Positions 1-7,994 of a DNA stretch of 42,048 bases are shown here, piece after piece. Below the pieces are notes generated by a model that saw only the letters and a program-made list of their open reading frames with translations, was not told the origin of the DNA and searched no databases. This DNA comes from an uncultured Collinsella sp. GTDB lineage: Bacteria > Actinomycetota > Coriobacteriia > Coriobacteriales > Coriobacteriaceae. The DNA lies in NCBI GenBank assembly GCA_900542165.1, contig UQMM01000021.1, positions 1 to 42,048 on the forward strand, read 5' to 3'. How positions within the stretch are numbered: the stretch's first letter is position 1; each line of letters begins with the position of its first letter. The translations under genes and the position numbers were made by a program.

Positions 1-201
1 GGCGTATTTCGTGCCCACATCATTAACGGTACTACGCCGCATTCGCTGCTCCTGGAGCTGCTGACCGATGCCGGCGTCGGCACCGTGATCCATTCCACCG
101 AGACGGCTTACGAGTTCGATACGCATCCGCATCCGCTTTCGACGTTTGCTGCGCGTCTGACCGAAAACCTTGACGAGGTCGAGAAGCTTCAGACGGTCTA
201 G
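1..201 (+). CDS. argB: Acetylglutamate kinase, C-terminal fragment
   Basis: The window opens inside this gene; 66 codons remain before TAG at 199-201. ArgB phosphorylates N-acetylglutamate in arginine synthesis. The visible peptide carries the family's C-terminal signature, RAHIINGTTPHSLLLELLTD followed by AGVGTV, which packs near the nucleotide site in known ArgB structures. About 35 residues follow that motif, ending LDEVEKLQTV, which is longer than the short tail I expect for ArgB. The gene lies 69 bp upstream of argD, the next pathway step, so the two probably share a transcript. The family call is firm from the motif and the neighbour; the kinase core itself is outside the window. Confidence 0.85.
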   Translation, partial: GVFRAHIINGTTPHSLLLELLTDAGVGTVIHSTETAYEFDTHPHPLSTFAARLTENLDEVEKLQTV

Positions 202-270
202 CTGACCCGCAGCCGCCCCATTCCTGCACCCATAGCCCCGCGCCGTCTGGCGCCCAACGAAAGGCATCCC

Positions 271-1554
271 ATGTCACTTGCAGCTCAGCAATCGCTTGAA
301 TCCCATTACGTTATGCATACCTTTGGCCGCTCTCCGGTCGAGTTTGTCGAGGGTCACGGCATGAAGCTCACCGGCGACGATGGCCGTGAGTACCTCGACT
401 TTCTTGCCGGCATCGGCGTGTGCAGCCTAGGTCATGGCGACCCGGCTGTGCTCTCGGCGCTCGAGGCACAGACCAAAAAGCTCATGCATGTCTCCAATTA
501 CTTCTACATCGAGCAGCGCGGACAGGTCGCGGCGCTGCTGTCCAAGCTTGCTAACGACGACGTAGATGGTGCGCGCGTGCTTGCCGATGCCGTTGTCGCC
601 GGCGATGAGACCACGGCAGCTGCTCTTGGTGCCCCGGCTGCGGATGAGCAGGTTTGGGAGACCTTCTTTGCCAACTCTGGCGCCGAGGCCAACGAGGGCT
701 CGATGAAGCTCGCGCGCCTGTACGCCAAGCGTGCCGGTAATGGCGGCAACACCATCGTGTGCATGCGCGGCGGGTTCCACGGCCGTACGCTCGAGACCAT
801 TGCCGCCACCATGCAGGATTGGCTGCAGGACAGCTTCCGCCCACTGCCGGGTGGCTTTGTGGCCTGCACGCCCAACGATGTCGATGAACTGCGTGCGATC
901 TTTAAGCAGCTGGGCAGTGAAATTTGCGCCGTGATGCTCGAGCCGATCCAAGGTGAGAGTGGCGTGCACCCCATGACCGAGGAGTTTATGGCGGCGGCGC
1001 GCGACCTGGCACACGAAGTGGGCGCCGTGCTTATCGCCGACGAGGTCCAGTGCGGCATCTTCCGCTCCGGCAAGCCGTTTGCATTCCAAACCTATGGCGT
1101 GGAGCCTGACATCATGAGCCTTGCCAAGGGCATTGCCGACGGCGTGCCCATGGGTGCCGTGGTGGCAAAGAAGGAAATCGCCGACGTCTTTAAGCCCGGC
1201 GATCATGGTTCGACCTTTGGCGGTAGCTGCCTGGCCATCACGGCGTGTGCCGCGACGCTCTCCGCGCTCGTGCGCGGCGATTATGCCGACCATGCTGCCA
1301 AGGTAGGCGCCTATATGGAGGCAAAGCTCGCTAAGCTGCCGCACGTGACGGAGGTGCGTGGCCGCGGCTTGATGCTCGGCTGTGATTTGGATGATGCTGC
1401 GGGCGATGCGCATGATATTGTTGCCCGCGCGCTGCCCGCCGGTGCCGTGATTAACGCTACGGGTGCCCATACGCTGCGTTTCTTGCCGCCGCTCGTCTGC
1501 GAGGAAGCCGACGTGGACAGTTTGGTCGAGATTCTGTCGGACGTTTTGGGCTAA
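271..1554 (+). CDS. argD: Acetylornithine aminotransferase
   Basis: A 427-residue class III PLP-dependent aminotransferase that converts N-acetylglutamate semialdehyde to N-acetylornithine with glutamate as donor. It shows FFANSGAEANEGSMKLAR (about 132-149), the GGFHGRT motif (167-173), EPIQGESGVHP (224-234), the PLP-contacting ADEVQ (Asp257) and the Schiff-base lysine in SLAKGIADG (Lys286). The ATG at 271 follows a GAAAGG element and fits the family's N-terminus. Between the SKLAN helix and the WETFFANSG strand there is an Ala/Asp-rich insertion at about residues 94-127 that most ArgD proteins lack. It sits directly after argB. A related ornithine or succinylornithine aminotransferase cannot be excluded from sequence alone, but the argB neighbour favours ArgD. 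Confidence 0.93.
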   Translation: MSLAAQQSLESHYVMHTFGRSPVEFVEGHGMKLTGDDGREYLDFLAGIGVCSLGHGDPAVLSALEAQTKKLMHVSNYFYIEQRGQVAALLSKLANDDVDGARVLADAVVAGDETTAAALGAPAADEQVWETFFANSGAEANEGSMKLARLYAKRAGNGGNTIVCMRGGFHGRTLETIAATMQDWLQDSFRPLPGGFVACTPNDVDELRAIFKQLGSEICAVMLEPIQGESGVHPMTEEFMAAARDLAHEVGAVLIADEVQCGIFRSGKPFAFQTYGVEPDIMSLAKGIADGVPMGAVVAKKEIADVFKPGDHGSTFGGSCLAITACAATLSALVRGDYADHAAKVGAYMEAKLAKLPHVTEVRGRGLMLGCDLDDAAGDAHDIVARALPAGAVINATGAHTLRFLPPLVCEEADVDSLVEILSDVLG

Positions 1555-1622
1555 CGCAGCGCAATACCTCAATTTGGACCGGGTTCCGGACTGCGGGCGT
1601 GTCCTATGTGGCATGATTCAGC

Positions 1623-1667
1623 GGTCTGGAGCCCGTTTTGCCTTAGATTCGCTAAGGCAGGGAGACC
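1623..1667 (+). other. Stem-loop downstream of argD, no gene
   Basis: GGTCT (1623-1627) pairs with AGACC (1663-1667), and inside it TGCCTTAG (1639-1646) pairs perfectly with CTAAGGCA (1652-1659) around a 5-nt loop. A CCC/GGG pairing lies between the two helices. There is no downstream U-run, so it is not a typical intrinsic terminator, although it is the first structure after argD. Function unknown. Confidence 0.4.
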
Positions 1668-1912
1668 TGCTGGTCAAATAACATCAAATATGAGTAGTGT
1701 TACCGATTTGGTAGCAGCAATTTTGGACTAATAAGGCCAGATGGCAAGTCGAAATGGCGATGAATGCACGATTTTGATCCAACTGTTAGTCCTAATAATG
1801 GACATATGCTGCGTAACTTAAGCAAATACTATCTTTTTATATGTTGCAAACAAAGTAGCAGTACTCATTTTTGCCATTATTTGGCCACGGCCTTTGTGAC
1901 AGACGTGCTGGC
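1668..1912. other. Gene-free, relatively AT-rich spacer
   Basis: No supported gene in this stretch. Base composition is visibly lower in GC than the flanks, particularly about 1675-1885, with runs such as TTTTTATATG. Open frames here lack a convincing ribosome site and protein character. It may be decayed DNA next to a tRNA locus; I see no recognisable remnant. Confidence 0.4.
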
Positions 1913-1997
1913 GGGTTCGAATCCCATGCACCGGGCGCAAGCAAAAACGGTCCCCTTGCGAGGACCGTTTCCAATTCTGTGGTGGGCGATGAGGGAT
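1913..1997 (+). repeat. tRNA-end-like repeat unit, copy 1
   Basis: The unit opens with an 18-nt T-arm-like sequence (GGGTTCGAATCCCATGCA), continues with a hairpin (1945-1970), and closes with a 19-nt sequence (GTGGTGGGCGATGAGGGAT) identical to the 3' end of the neighbouring minus-strand tRNA-Val with its CCA. Both ends recur exactly 187 bp downstream in copy 2. No complete tRNA can be folded around the T-arm here. It is most simply a tRNA-derived remnant or duplication. Confidence 0.6.
1945..1970. terminator. Hairpin within repeat copy 1
   Basis: AAACGGTCC (1945-1953) pairs perfectly with GGACCGTTT (1962-1970) around an 8-nt loop. It resembles an A/T-flanked bidirectional terminator, with A-rich sequence on the left and TTT on the right. 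Its stem sequence differs completely from the hairpin at the same place in copy 2. Confidence 0.5.
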
Positions 1998-2099
1998 GTC
2001 CGCGTGCGGCTGGCGCCGCCCGCGTCCCGCTTCGTCGCTCCGCTCCTCGCGTGCTGCGCTGGAAAACGCTTGCGCGTTTCCTCAGCTCCGCACCCTGTC

Positions 2100-2184
2100 G
2101 GGTTCGAATCCCATGCACTGGGCCCAAAAAAGAAAGGCTCCCATTGCTGGGAGCCTATCAAATCAGTGGTGGGCGATGAGGGAT
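2100..2184 (+). repeat. tRNA-end-like repeat unit, copy 2
   Basis: Second unit with the same T-arm-like 18-mer (2100-2117), a 48-nt middle of identical length, and the same 19-mer (2166-2184), which here is the 3' end of the functional tRNA-Val on the opposite strand. The stretch between the copies (1998-2099) is GC-rich and palindromic, holds no gene, and has no counterpart in front of copy 1. Confidence 0.6.
2135..2156 (-). terminator. Terminator hairpin after tRNA-Val
   Basis: AGGCTCCCA (2135-2143) pairs perfectly with TGGGAGCCT (2148-2156) around TTGC. Read on the minus strand it stands 11 nt beyond the tRNA-Val 3' end and is followed by a T-rich stretch (complement of the A-run at 2126-2135), as expected for the tRNA's intrinsic terminator. 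Confidence 0.65.
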
Positions 2185-2242
2185 TCGAACCCCCAGCCTT
2201 GTGCGTGTAAAGCACCTGCGCTAACCGTTGCGCCAATCGCCC
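2167..2242 (-). tRNA. tRNA-Val (anticodon TAC)
   Basis: A complete cloverleaf on the minus strand. Acceptor GGGCGAT pairs with ATCGCCC, the D-stem is GCGC/GCGC, the anticodon loop TTTACAC gives anticodon TAC (reads GTA and related valine codons), and the T-arm is GGGGG-TTCGAAT-CCCTC. Discriminator A and an encoded CCA complete the 3' end. The anticodon stem has one mismatch at its outer pair. Confidence 0.95.
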
Positions 2243-2252
2243 GTGCGGAGAG

Positions 2253-2258
2253 AGTATA
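2253..2258 (-). promoter_or_regulatory. Probable -10 box for tRNA-Val
   Basis: The minus strand reads TATACT ten nucleotides upstream of the mature tRNA 5' end. No good -35 match is visible at 16-18 bp, so the call rests on the -10 and its position. Confidence 0.4.
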
Positions 2259-2372
2259 GCAAAACAATCGCCTCATTCACCTCATATCCATTAAAGGTAA
2301 CTCGCGCGTGTCACAGCGGAGCTGATTCAGTTGAGATTGCCTGAACATTCCGCCCCTCTTTACGCCCTCGGG

Positions 2373-2378
2373 TATACT
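2373..2378 (+). promoter_or_regulatory. Probable -10 box for asnB
   Basis: TATACT lies 51 nt upstream of the asnB ATG. A convincing -35 is not visible. The leader between it and the ribosome site shows no obvious structure. Confidence 0.35.
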
Positions 2379-2429
2379 CAAAAGCTACTGATTCGATTTG
2401 ATGCCCAGCAACAGCAGAGGGGATAGTAT

Positions 2430-4310
2430 ATGTGCGGTTTTGTCGGTTTTGTCGGTGGGACGGATAACCAATCCGAGGTGCTCACCAAGATGATGGACCG
2501 CATCGTCCATCGCGGTCCCGACATGGGCGGTCAGTTTATCGACGGCCGCGTTGCCCTCGGCTTCCGCCGCCTGTCGATCCTCGACCTGACCGAGGCTGGC
2601 GCCCAACCTATGGCCAACGAGGACGGTAGCGTCGTTATCGTCTTTAACGGCGAGATCTACAACTTCCAAGAACTCCGTTCCGAGCTCGAAGCCAAGGGCT
2701 ACAAGTTCCATTGCGGCGCCGACACCGAGAGCCTCCTGCACGGCTACGAGGAGTGGGGCGAGGCCGTCCTCGATCGCCTGCGCGGTATGTACGCCTTCGT
2801 CATCTGGGACAAAAAGAAGAACAAGCTTTTTGGCGCCCGCGACATCTTTGGCATCAAGCCGCTTTACTACTATCCCATGGCCGATGCGGGCGACGGCGCT
2901 CCGGGCGTGCTCTTTGGCTCCGAGATCAAGAGCTTCCTGGACTACCCGCACTTCCACAAGGCTGTCAACAAAAAGGCCCTGCGTCCGTACATGACGCTGC
3001 AGTATTCGGCAACCGAGGAGACCTTCTTCGAGGGTGTCTACAAGCTGCCGCCGGCGCACTACTTTACCGTCGATATCCCGACCGGCAAGATGAACATCGA
3101 GCGCTACTGGGATTGCGATTACTCTGCCGTCGAGAAGCCGTTCGAGGAGTACGTCGACGAGCTGGACGAGGTCGTGCACGAGAGCGTCGAGGCCCATCGC
3201 ATCGCCGACGTCAAGGTCGCGTCGTTCCTCTCCGGTGGCGTCGACTCCAGCTACATCGCCGCTTGCCTCATGCCCGACAAGACCTTCTCGGTGGGCTTTG
3301 ACTACAAGAACTTCAACGAGACCAACTACGCCAAGGAGCTTTCCGATAAGCTCGGCGTCGAAAACGTTCGCAAGATGATTACCGCCGACGAGTTCTTCGG
3401 TGCGCTCGAGGACATCCAGTATCACATGGACGAACCGCAGTCCAACCTGTCTTCCGTGCCGCTGTGGTTCTTGGCCGAGATGGCCCGCAAGGACGTCACC
3501 GTGGTGCTTTCGGGCGAAGGCGCCGACGAACTCTTTGGCGGCTACGCCTACTACGAGGATACGGTCCCGGTGCGCAAGTACAAAAAGATGGTGCCGCTGC
3601 CCATCCGTCGCGCGCTCGGTAACCTGGCGCTGCATATGCCGTACTTCAAGGGACATAACTTCCTGGTCAAGGGTGCCGAGATCCCCGAGAAGTCGTTCCT
3701 GGGACAGGCTCTGGTATGGCCGGAGCGCGAGGTCGACGGCGTGCTCAAGCCCGAGTACAACACCGGCGACGGCGCCTTTGAGCTCGCTGCACCCATCTAC
3801 GCACGCGTGAAGGGTCAGCCCGAACTGGTCAAGAAGCAGTACCTGGACATGAACATGTGGCTCCCGGGCGACATTCTGCTCAAGGCCGACAAGATGTGCA
3901 TGGCACATTCGCTGGAGCTGCGCGTGCCCTTCCTGGACCGCAAAGTCATGGAGTTCGCCGAGCACATTCCCGACCGCTACCGCATCAACGAGAACGGCAA
4001 CAAACAGGTACTCCGCCACGCTGCCAACAAGTCGCTGCCCGATGAGTGGGCCACCCGTCCCAAGGTGGGCTTCCCGGTGCCGATTGTCTACTGGCTGCGC
4101 GAGCAAAAGTGGTACGACTATGTCAAGGAGTACTTCACCGCGCCGTGGGCAAGTGAGTTCTTCAATACCGACGAGCTCATGCACCTGCTCGATCTGCACT
4201 TTGCGGGCAAGGGCGATTTCCAGCGCAAGATCTATACGCCGCTCGTGTTCCTAGTGTGGTACAAGCGCTTCTTTATCGACGAGGGCCAGCCTTCTGTTCA
4301 GGCTGCCTAG
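2430..4310 (+). CDS. asnB: Asparagine synthetase, glutamine-hydrolysing
   Basis: A 626-residue AsnB that makes asparagine from aspartate, glutamine and ATP in the cytoplasm. Translation begins MCGFVGF, placing the catalytic N-terminal cysteine (Cys2) of the class II glutaminase domain (about 1-210) right after the start codon, which fixes the start; an AGAGGGG ribosome site precedes the ATG. The synthetase domain carries the ATP pyrophosphatase loop SGGVDSS (268-274), the later signature SGEGADELFGGY, and the C-terminal MAHSLELRVPFLD. Length and order match free-standing AsnB. It appears monocistronic, with a promoter-like box upstream and a terminator downstream. Some AsnB homologues amidate peptidoglycan or other substrates, and sequence alone cannot rule that out. 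Confidence 0.93.
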   Translation: MCGFVGFVGGTDNQSEVLTKMMDRIVHRGPDMGGQFIDGRVALGFRRLSILDLTEAGAQPMANEDGSVVIVFNGEIYNFQELRSELEAKGYKFHCGADTESLLHGYEEWGEAVLDRLRGMYAFVIWDKKKNKLFGARDIFGIKPLYYYPMADAGDGAPGVLFGSEIKSFLDYPHFHKAVNKKALRPYMTLQYSATEETFFEGVYKLPPAHYFTVDIPTGKMNIERYWDCDYSAVEKPFEEYVDELDEVVHESVEAHRIADVKVASFLSGGVDSSYIAACLMPDKTFSVGFDYKNFNETNYAKELSDKLGVENVRKMITADEFFGALEDIQYHMDEPQSNLSSVPLWFLAEMARKDVTVVLSGEGADELFGGYAYYEDTVPVRKYKKMVPLPIRRALGNLALHMPYFKGHNFLVKGAEIPEKSFLGQALVWPEREVDGVLKPEYNTGDGAFELAAPIYARVKGQPELVKKQYLDMNMWLPGDILLKADKMCMAHSLELRVPFLDRKVMEFAEHIPDRYRINENGNKQVLRHAANKSLPDEWATRPKVGFPVPIVYWLREQKWYDYVKEYFTAPWASEFFNTDELMHLLDLHFAGKGDFQRKIYTPLVFLVWYKRFFIDEGQPSVQAA

Positions 4311-4335
4311 TCTCGGCCTACGAATGCCTGCGCGT

Positions 4336-4360
4336 AACGGCTCCTCCGGGAGCCGTTTTT
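4336..4360 (+). terminator. Intrinsic terminator of asnB
   Basis: AACGGCTCC (4336-4344) pairs with GGAGCCGTT (4349-4357) around a 4-nt loop, followed by a T-run to 4360. It lies 25 nt after the asnB stop. Confidence 0.85.
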
Positions 4361-4422
4361 GCGCGAGCACGTTTCAGTTACTATGAAAACCGTCCCTGCC
4401 AAATGGCTGAGAAAGGTGAAAG

Positions 4423-5985
4423 ATGCACCATTCGGATTCCGCGACCGTGACCACGGTCGATACGCTTGCCAAGCTGCTCGATGTGTGCGGCGAGCTGCGC
4501 GCATCAGAGCAGGTTGACGAGCGTGCCGTGACCGGTTGCTCGTTTGATTCGCGCGCGGTCTCGGCAGGTGACGTGTTCTTCTGTAAAGGTGCTGCCTTTA
4601 AGCCCGCGTTTTTGAGCATGGCGCTCGATGCGGGCGCCGTCGCATTTGTGTGCGAGGAGTCGCTGGTCGAGTCTCTGGAGCCGCTGGCGAAGGAGAGCGG
4701 TGCTGCGATGCTGGTTGTTGATAGTGTTCGCACGGCCATGGCCCTGTTGCCGCCGGAGGTCTACGACCGTCCCGACCACGACGTCAAGATCGTGGGCATC
4801 ACCGGCACCAAGGGAAAGACCACGGCCGCTTTTATGCTCCAGTCCATCATCAAGGCGGCGGGCGAGTCCTGCGGCATGATCGGCTCGGTGAGTACCGACG
4901 ATGGTATCGAGTGCTACGAGAGCACCAACACCACGCCCGAGGCCCCCGAGGTTTGGCGCCATATCGCCAACTGCCGCACGTCCGGTCGCCAGTCCATGGT
5001 CATGGAGGTTTCGAGCCAGGCGCTCAAGTACCAACGCGTCGAGAATCTGCCGTTTGACGTGGCGTGCTTCCTCAACATCGGCCGTGACCACATCTCACCG
5101 ATTGAACACCCCACGTTTGAGGATTATTTTGAGAGCAAACTCAGGATCTTTGACCAGGCAAAGACCGCCGTGGTGAATCTGGGCATCGAAGAGGTCGACC
5201 GTGTGCTGGAGGCAGCGTCGACGGCCGAGCGCTTGGTGACCGTTGGCGTCGAGCATCCCGAGGCAAGCCTGTGGGCGAGCGATGTACGCATGGTCGGCTT
5301 TAGCATCGAGTTCAACTTGCATGGCCTGTGTGCCGACGAGTCCGAGGCGGGGGAGAAGATCCTGCTGGGCATCGCGGGAGACTTTAACGTGGAGAACGCG
5401 CTGGTCGCTATCGCCGCCGCGCGCGAGATCGGCATCGGTATCGAGGCCATCAAGAAGGGCCTCTCCAAACTGCGTGTGCCGGGCCGTATGGAGGTCGTGG
5501 AGTCGAAGGACGGCCGCGTGATTTGTGTCGTCGACTACGCGCACAACCAGCTTTCGTTCCGCTCGCTTTTCTCGTCGGTTAAGCGCGCGTTTCCCGCTAG
5601 CCCCGTCATTGCGCTGTTTGGCGCTGCCGGCGGCAAGGCGCAGGAGCGTCGCGAGCAGCTTCCGCGCGAGGCCGCACCATATTCCGACCTGATGATCTTT
5701 GCCAACGAGGATCCAGCTCACGAGGACCCGATGAAGGTCTGTCGCGAGCTTGCCGAGCATGTTCCCGACGATACGCCGAACAAGATCATCCTCGATCGCG
5801 AAGCCGCTGTGCATGCGGCGTTCAAGGCGGCGCGCGAGGAGTACGTCAACCCCGATGCTCCCACCATTGTCTTGCTGCTGGCGAAGGGTGACGAGGAGCT
5901 CATGCATGTGGGCGACGAGTTCGTGCCCATCGAGAGCGACCTTTCGCTGGCCAATCGCCTGATCGATGTTACCCAGTTTGACTAA
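4423..5985 (+). CDS. murE: UDP-MurNAc-tripeptide synthetase (MurE)
   Basis: A 520-residue Mur ligase that adds the third amino acid to UDP-MurNAc-L-Ala-D-Glu. The N-terminal UDP-binding domain (about 15-110) includes the CSFDSRAVSAGDVFF signature. The central ATPase domain has the P-loop GITGTKGKTT (125-134) and a conserved lysine in FESKLRIF (Lys239), the position carbamylated in Mur ligases. In the C-terminal domain the specificity motif reads NEDPAHEDP (428-436). This differs from the DNPR of meso-DAP-adding enzymes and resembles the DNPANDDP type of lysine-adding ligases, so a diamino acid other than meso-DAP is likely. The ATG at 4423 follows a GAAAGGTGAAAG ribosome site. murI lies two genes downstream. 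Confidence 0.93.
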   Translation: MHHSDSATVTTVDTLAKLLDVCGELRASEQVDERAVTGCSFDSRAVSAGDVFFCKGAAFKPAFLSMALDAGAVAFVCEESLVESLEPLAKESGAAMLVVDSVRTAMALLPPEVYDRPDHDVKIVGITGTKGKTTAAFMLQSIIKAAGESCGMIGSVSTDDGIECYESTNTTPEAPEVWRHIANCRTSGRQSMVMEVSSQALKYQRVENLPFDVACFLNIGRDHISPIEHPTFEDYFESKLRIFDQAKTAVVNLGIEEVDRVLEAASTAERLVTVGVEHPEASLWASDVRMVGFSIEFNLHGLCADESEAGEKILLGIAGDFNVENALVAIAAAREIGIGIEAIKKGLSKLRVPGRMEVVESKDGRVICVVDYAHNQLSFRSLFSSVKRAFPASPVIALFGAAGGKAQERREQLPREAAPYSDLMIFANEDPAHEDPMKVCRELAEHVPDDTPNKIILDREAAVHAAFKAAREEYVNPDAPTIVLLLAKGDEELMHVGDEFVPIESDLSLANRLIDVTQFD

Positions 5986-5994
5986 TGAACCATG

Positions 5995-6027
5995 ATGGCG
6001 GCGGCGCCCTGAGTGCGCTGTCGCCAT
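5995..6027 (+). terminator. GC-rich hairpin after murE
   Basis: The 13-nt arm at 5995-6007 pairs with 6015-6027 (11 Watson-Crick and two G.U pairs) around a 7-nt loop, starting 10 nt after the murE stop. No U-run follows, so termination is possible but unproven. Confidence 0.4.
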
Positions 6028-6092
6028 AAGCGTGTTCCCTCAATCAAAACATGCCGTCCAAGTCCAAACCCTTCTACGTAAACGGAGTAACG

Positions 6093-7004
6093 ATGTCCCA
6101 CAATACCCTGCCGACCGTCGCTGAGCTTTCGGGCGAGATGCGCGAGCGCTTGGCCAAGGTCAAGTACGTCTTTACCGACCTGGATGCCACGATGCTCGCA
6201 CCCGGCTCGTGCGTGCTGCGCGACAACGACGGCAACCCCTCGACCAAACTCGTCGAGGCCGTCGTGGCGCTCGCTCGCGCTGGTATTCAGGTGGTTCCCA
6301 CCTCGGGCCGCAACCGTACCATGATCCACGAGGACGCGCGCGTGCTCGGTCTCAACTCCTACATCGGCGAGATGGGCGGCCTGGTCATGTACGACCTCAA
6401 AGCCAACGATTGGGAGTATCTGACCGGCGACATGCCCTACGACTCCTCTTGCGGCCTCACGCCGCACCAGGTGATCGAGCAGACCGGCGTGTGCGAGAAG
6501 ATCCTCGCCCGCTGGCCGCACAAGATCGAGTATCACAACGACATGTCGACCGGCTACAAATACCGTGAGGTCACCGTCGGCATGCGCGGCGATGTGCCCG
6601 ACGATGAGGTTCAGGCCATCCTGGACGAGGCCGGCTGCGGTCTGATCTGGGCTTGCAACGGCCATCTGACTCACCTGTCCAAGCCGACGACGCTCGAGCT
6701 CGATCGCGTCGAGGACGGTCGCTCATTCAACATCAACCCCGCGGGTCTCAACAAGGGCGTTGCCATCGCGCGCTTCTGCGAGCACCTGGGGATCGAGCGC
6801 GAGGAGACGCTCGCGCTCGGCGATTCCGAGTCCGACTTCTACATGGCCGATCACGTGGGCACGTTCTGCCTGGTCGAGAATGGCCTGACGAGCGCCGGCG
6901 CGCCCGAGTTCCTGGCTGCTTGCGAGAACGCTTTCGTTACGCGCGGCAAAATTGTCGACGGTTGGGCGGCGACGGCAGAGCTGCTGGTCGCGGCGCGTTC
7001 GTAG
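6093..7004 (+). CDS. HAD-superfamily phosphatase, Cof/SPP-like
   Basis: A 303-residue HAD hydrolase expected to dephosphorylate a small phosphorylated metabolite in the cytoplasm; the substrate cannot be deduced. Motif I is FTDLDATML with the nucleophile Asp29 and acid/base Asp31; the usual glycine after DLD is alanine here. Motif II is the TSGR segment (VVPTSGRN), the C2-type cap lies between about residues 85 and 210, the conserved lysine is in NPAGLNKGVAI, and motif IV is GDSESD (243-248). The start is placed at the ATG at 6093, which has a GGAG ribosome site; an in-frame ATG 42 bp earlier has none. It sits between murE and murI with no shown link to cell-wall synthesis. Confidence 0.85.
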   Translation: MSHNTLPTVAELSGEMRERLAKVKYVFTDLDATMLAPGSCVLRDNDGNPSTKLVEAVVALARAGIQVVPTSGRNRTMIHEDARVLGLNSYIGEMGGLVMYDLKANDWEYLTGDMPYDSSCGLTPHQVIEQTGVCEKILARWPHKIEYHNDMSTGYKYREVTVGMRGDVPDDEVQAILDEAGCGLIWACNGHLTHLSKPTTLELDRVEDGRSFNINPAGLNKGVAIARFCEHLGIEREETLALGDSESDFYMADHVGTFCLVENGLTSAGAPEFLAACENAFVTRGKIVDGWAATAELLVAARS

Positions 7005-7055
7005 CGCGGCGCCGCCGCACTTGGACATGTCTTTTCGAGAGAGACTGGTGAGGTA

Positions 7056-7940
7056 ATGTCCGATATCGAGAATCCGGCAGGCGACACGCGCCCGATTGGC
7101 GTGTTCGATTCTGGTTTGGGCGGTCTGACGGTTGCGCGCGCCATCGCGACGGCGCTGCCGCACGAGTCCGTCTACTACTTTGGCGACACCAAACGCTGCC
7201 CCTACGGCACGCGCACCGAGGATGAGGTGCGCTCGTTTGCGTTGCAGGCGGGTCGTTGGCTTTCGAAGCACGACGTCAAGATTATGGTCATCGCCTGCAA
7301 TACGGCGACTGCTGCGGCCTTGCGTCTGGCCCAGCAGGTGCTCGACGTTCCTGTGATCGGCGTGATCGCGCCGGGTGCCCGTGCGGCAATCAACAGCACC
7401 CGCACGCGCCGGGTGGGCGTGCTCGCCACCAACCTCACTATTCGCTCGGGCGCCTACACGCGCGCCATTCAGGATCTAGATGCCGGCGTCGATGTATACG
7501 GCTGTCCTGCCTCGAGCTTTGTCGAGGTTGTCGAACACGAGCTCGCCTCGGGTGCACATCTGCAGGAACAGTGGCTTGAGAACGAGGACATCTTCGATAC
7601 GCCTGCCGTGCGTGCGCTGGTGGGTGCCACGGTTGAGCCGCTGCGCGACCACGGTATCGATACCGTGGTGCTCGGCTGTACACATTTTCCGCTGTTGGTG
7701 GGACCTATCCGCCATGCGCTGGGGCCTGGGGTGCGCGTCGTGAGTTCCGCCGAGGAGACCACGTGCGAGCTGACCGATATCCTCACGCGCCGCGAGCAGC
7801 TGGCGGGCGACGCCGCCGAGCCGCAGCATCGTTTTGCCACGACGGCCGATAACATTGCCGAGTTTGCGGTGGCGGGCAGCTTTATCTTTGGTCAGCCGCT
7901 CAAGAGCATCGAACATATCGATATCGATGAGCTGAAATAG
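7056..7940 (+). CDS. murI: Glutamate racemase
   Basis: A 294-residue cofactor-independent racemase that makes D-glutamate for peptidoglycan. The N-terminal signature IGVFDSGLGGLTVARAI (from residue 14) is followed by the first catalytic cysteine in ACNTATAAA (Cys81) and the second in GCTHFPLL (Cys208). These are the pair that deprotonate opposite faces of glutamate in this family. A GGTGAGG ribosome site precedes the ATG. With murE upstream, the local cluster supplies cell-wall precursors. Aspartate racemases share the fold, but the GCTHFPLL signature and length fit MurI. Confidence 0.95.
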   Translation: MSDIENPAGDTRPIGVFDSGLGGLTVARAIATALPHESVYYFGDTKRCPYGTRTEDEVRSFALQAGRWLSKHDVKIMVIACNTATAAALRLAQQVLDVPVIGVIAPGARAAINSTRTRRVGVLATNLTIRSGAYTRAIQDLDAGVDVYGCPASSFVEVVEHELASGAHLQEQWLENEDIFDTPAVRALVGATVEPLRDHGIDTVVLGCTHFPLLVGPIRHALGPGVRVVSSAEETTCELTDILTRREQLAGDAAEPQHRFATTADNIAEFAVAGSFIFGQPLKSIEHIDIDELK

Positions 7941-7994
7941 ATGTAAGGCAGCCGCCAAAGCCTTCGCCTCATCTTTTGCCGAAAGGATATTTCT

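Noticed and set aside
1764..2210. Open frames of 100-148 codons on both strands upstream of tRNA-Val
   Set aside because: They run through the tRNA-like repeats and the tRNA itself, lack ribosome sites and have no protein-like composition.
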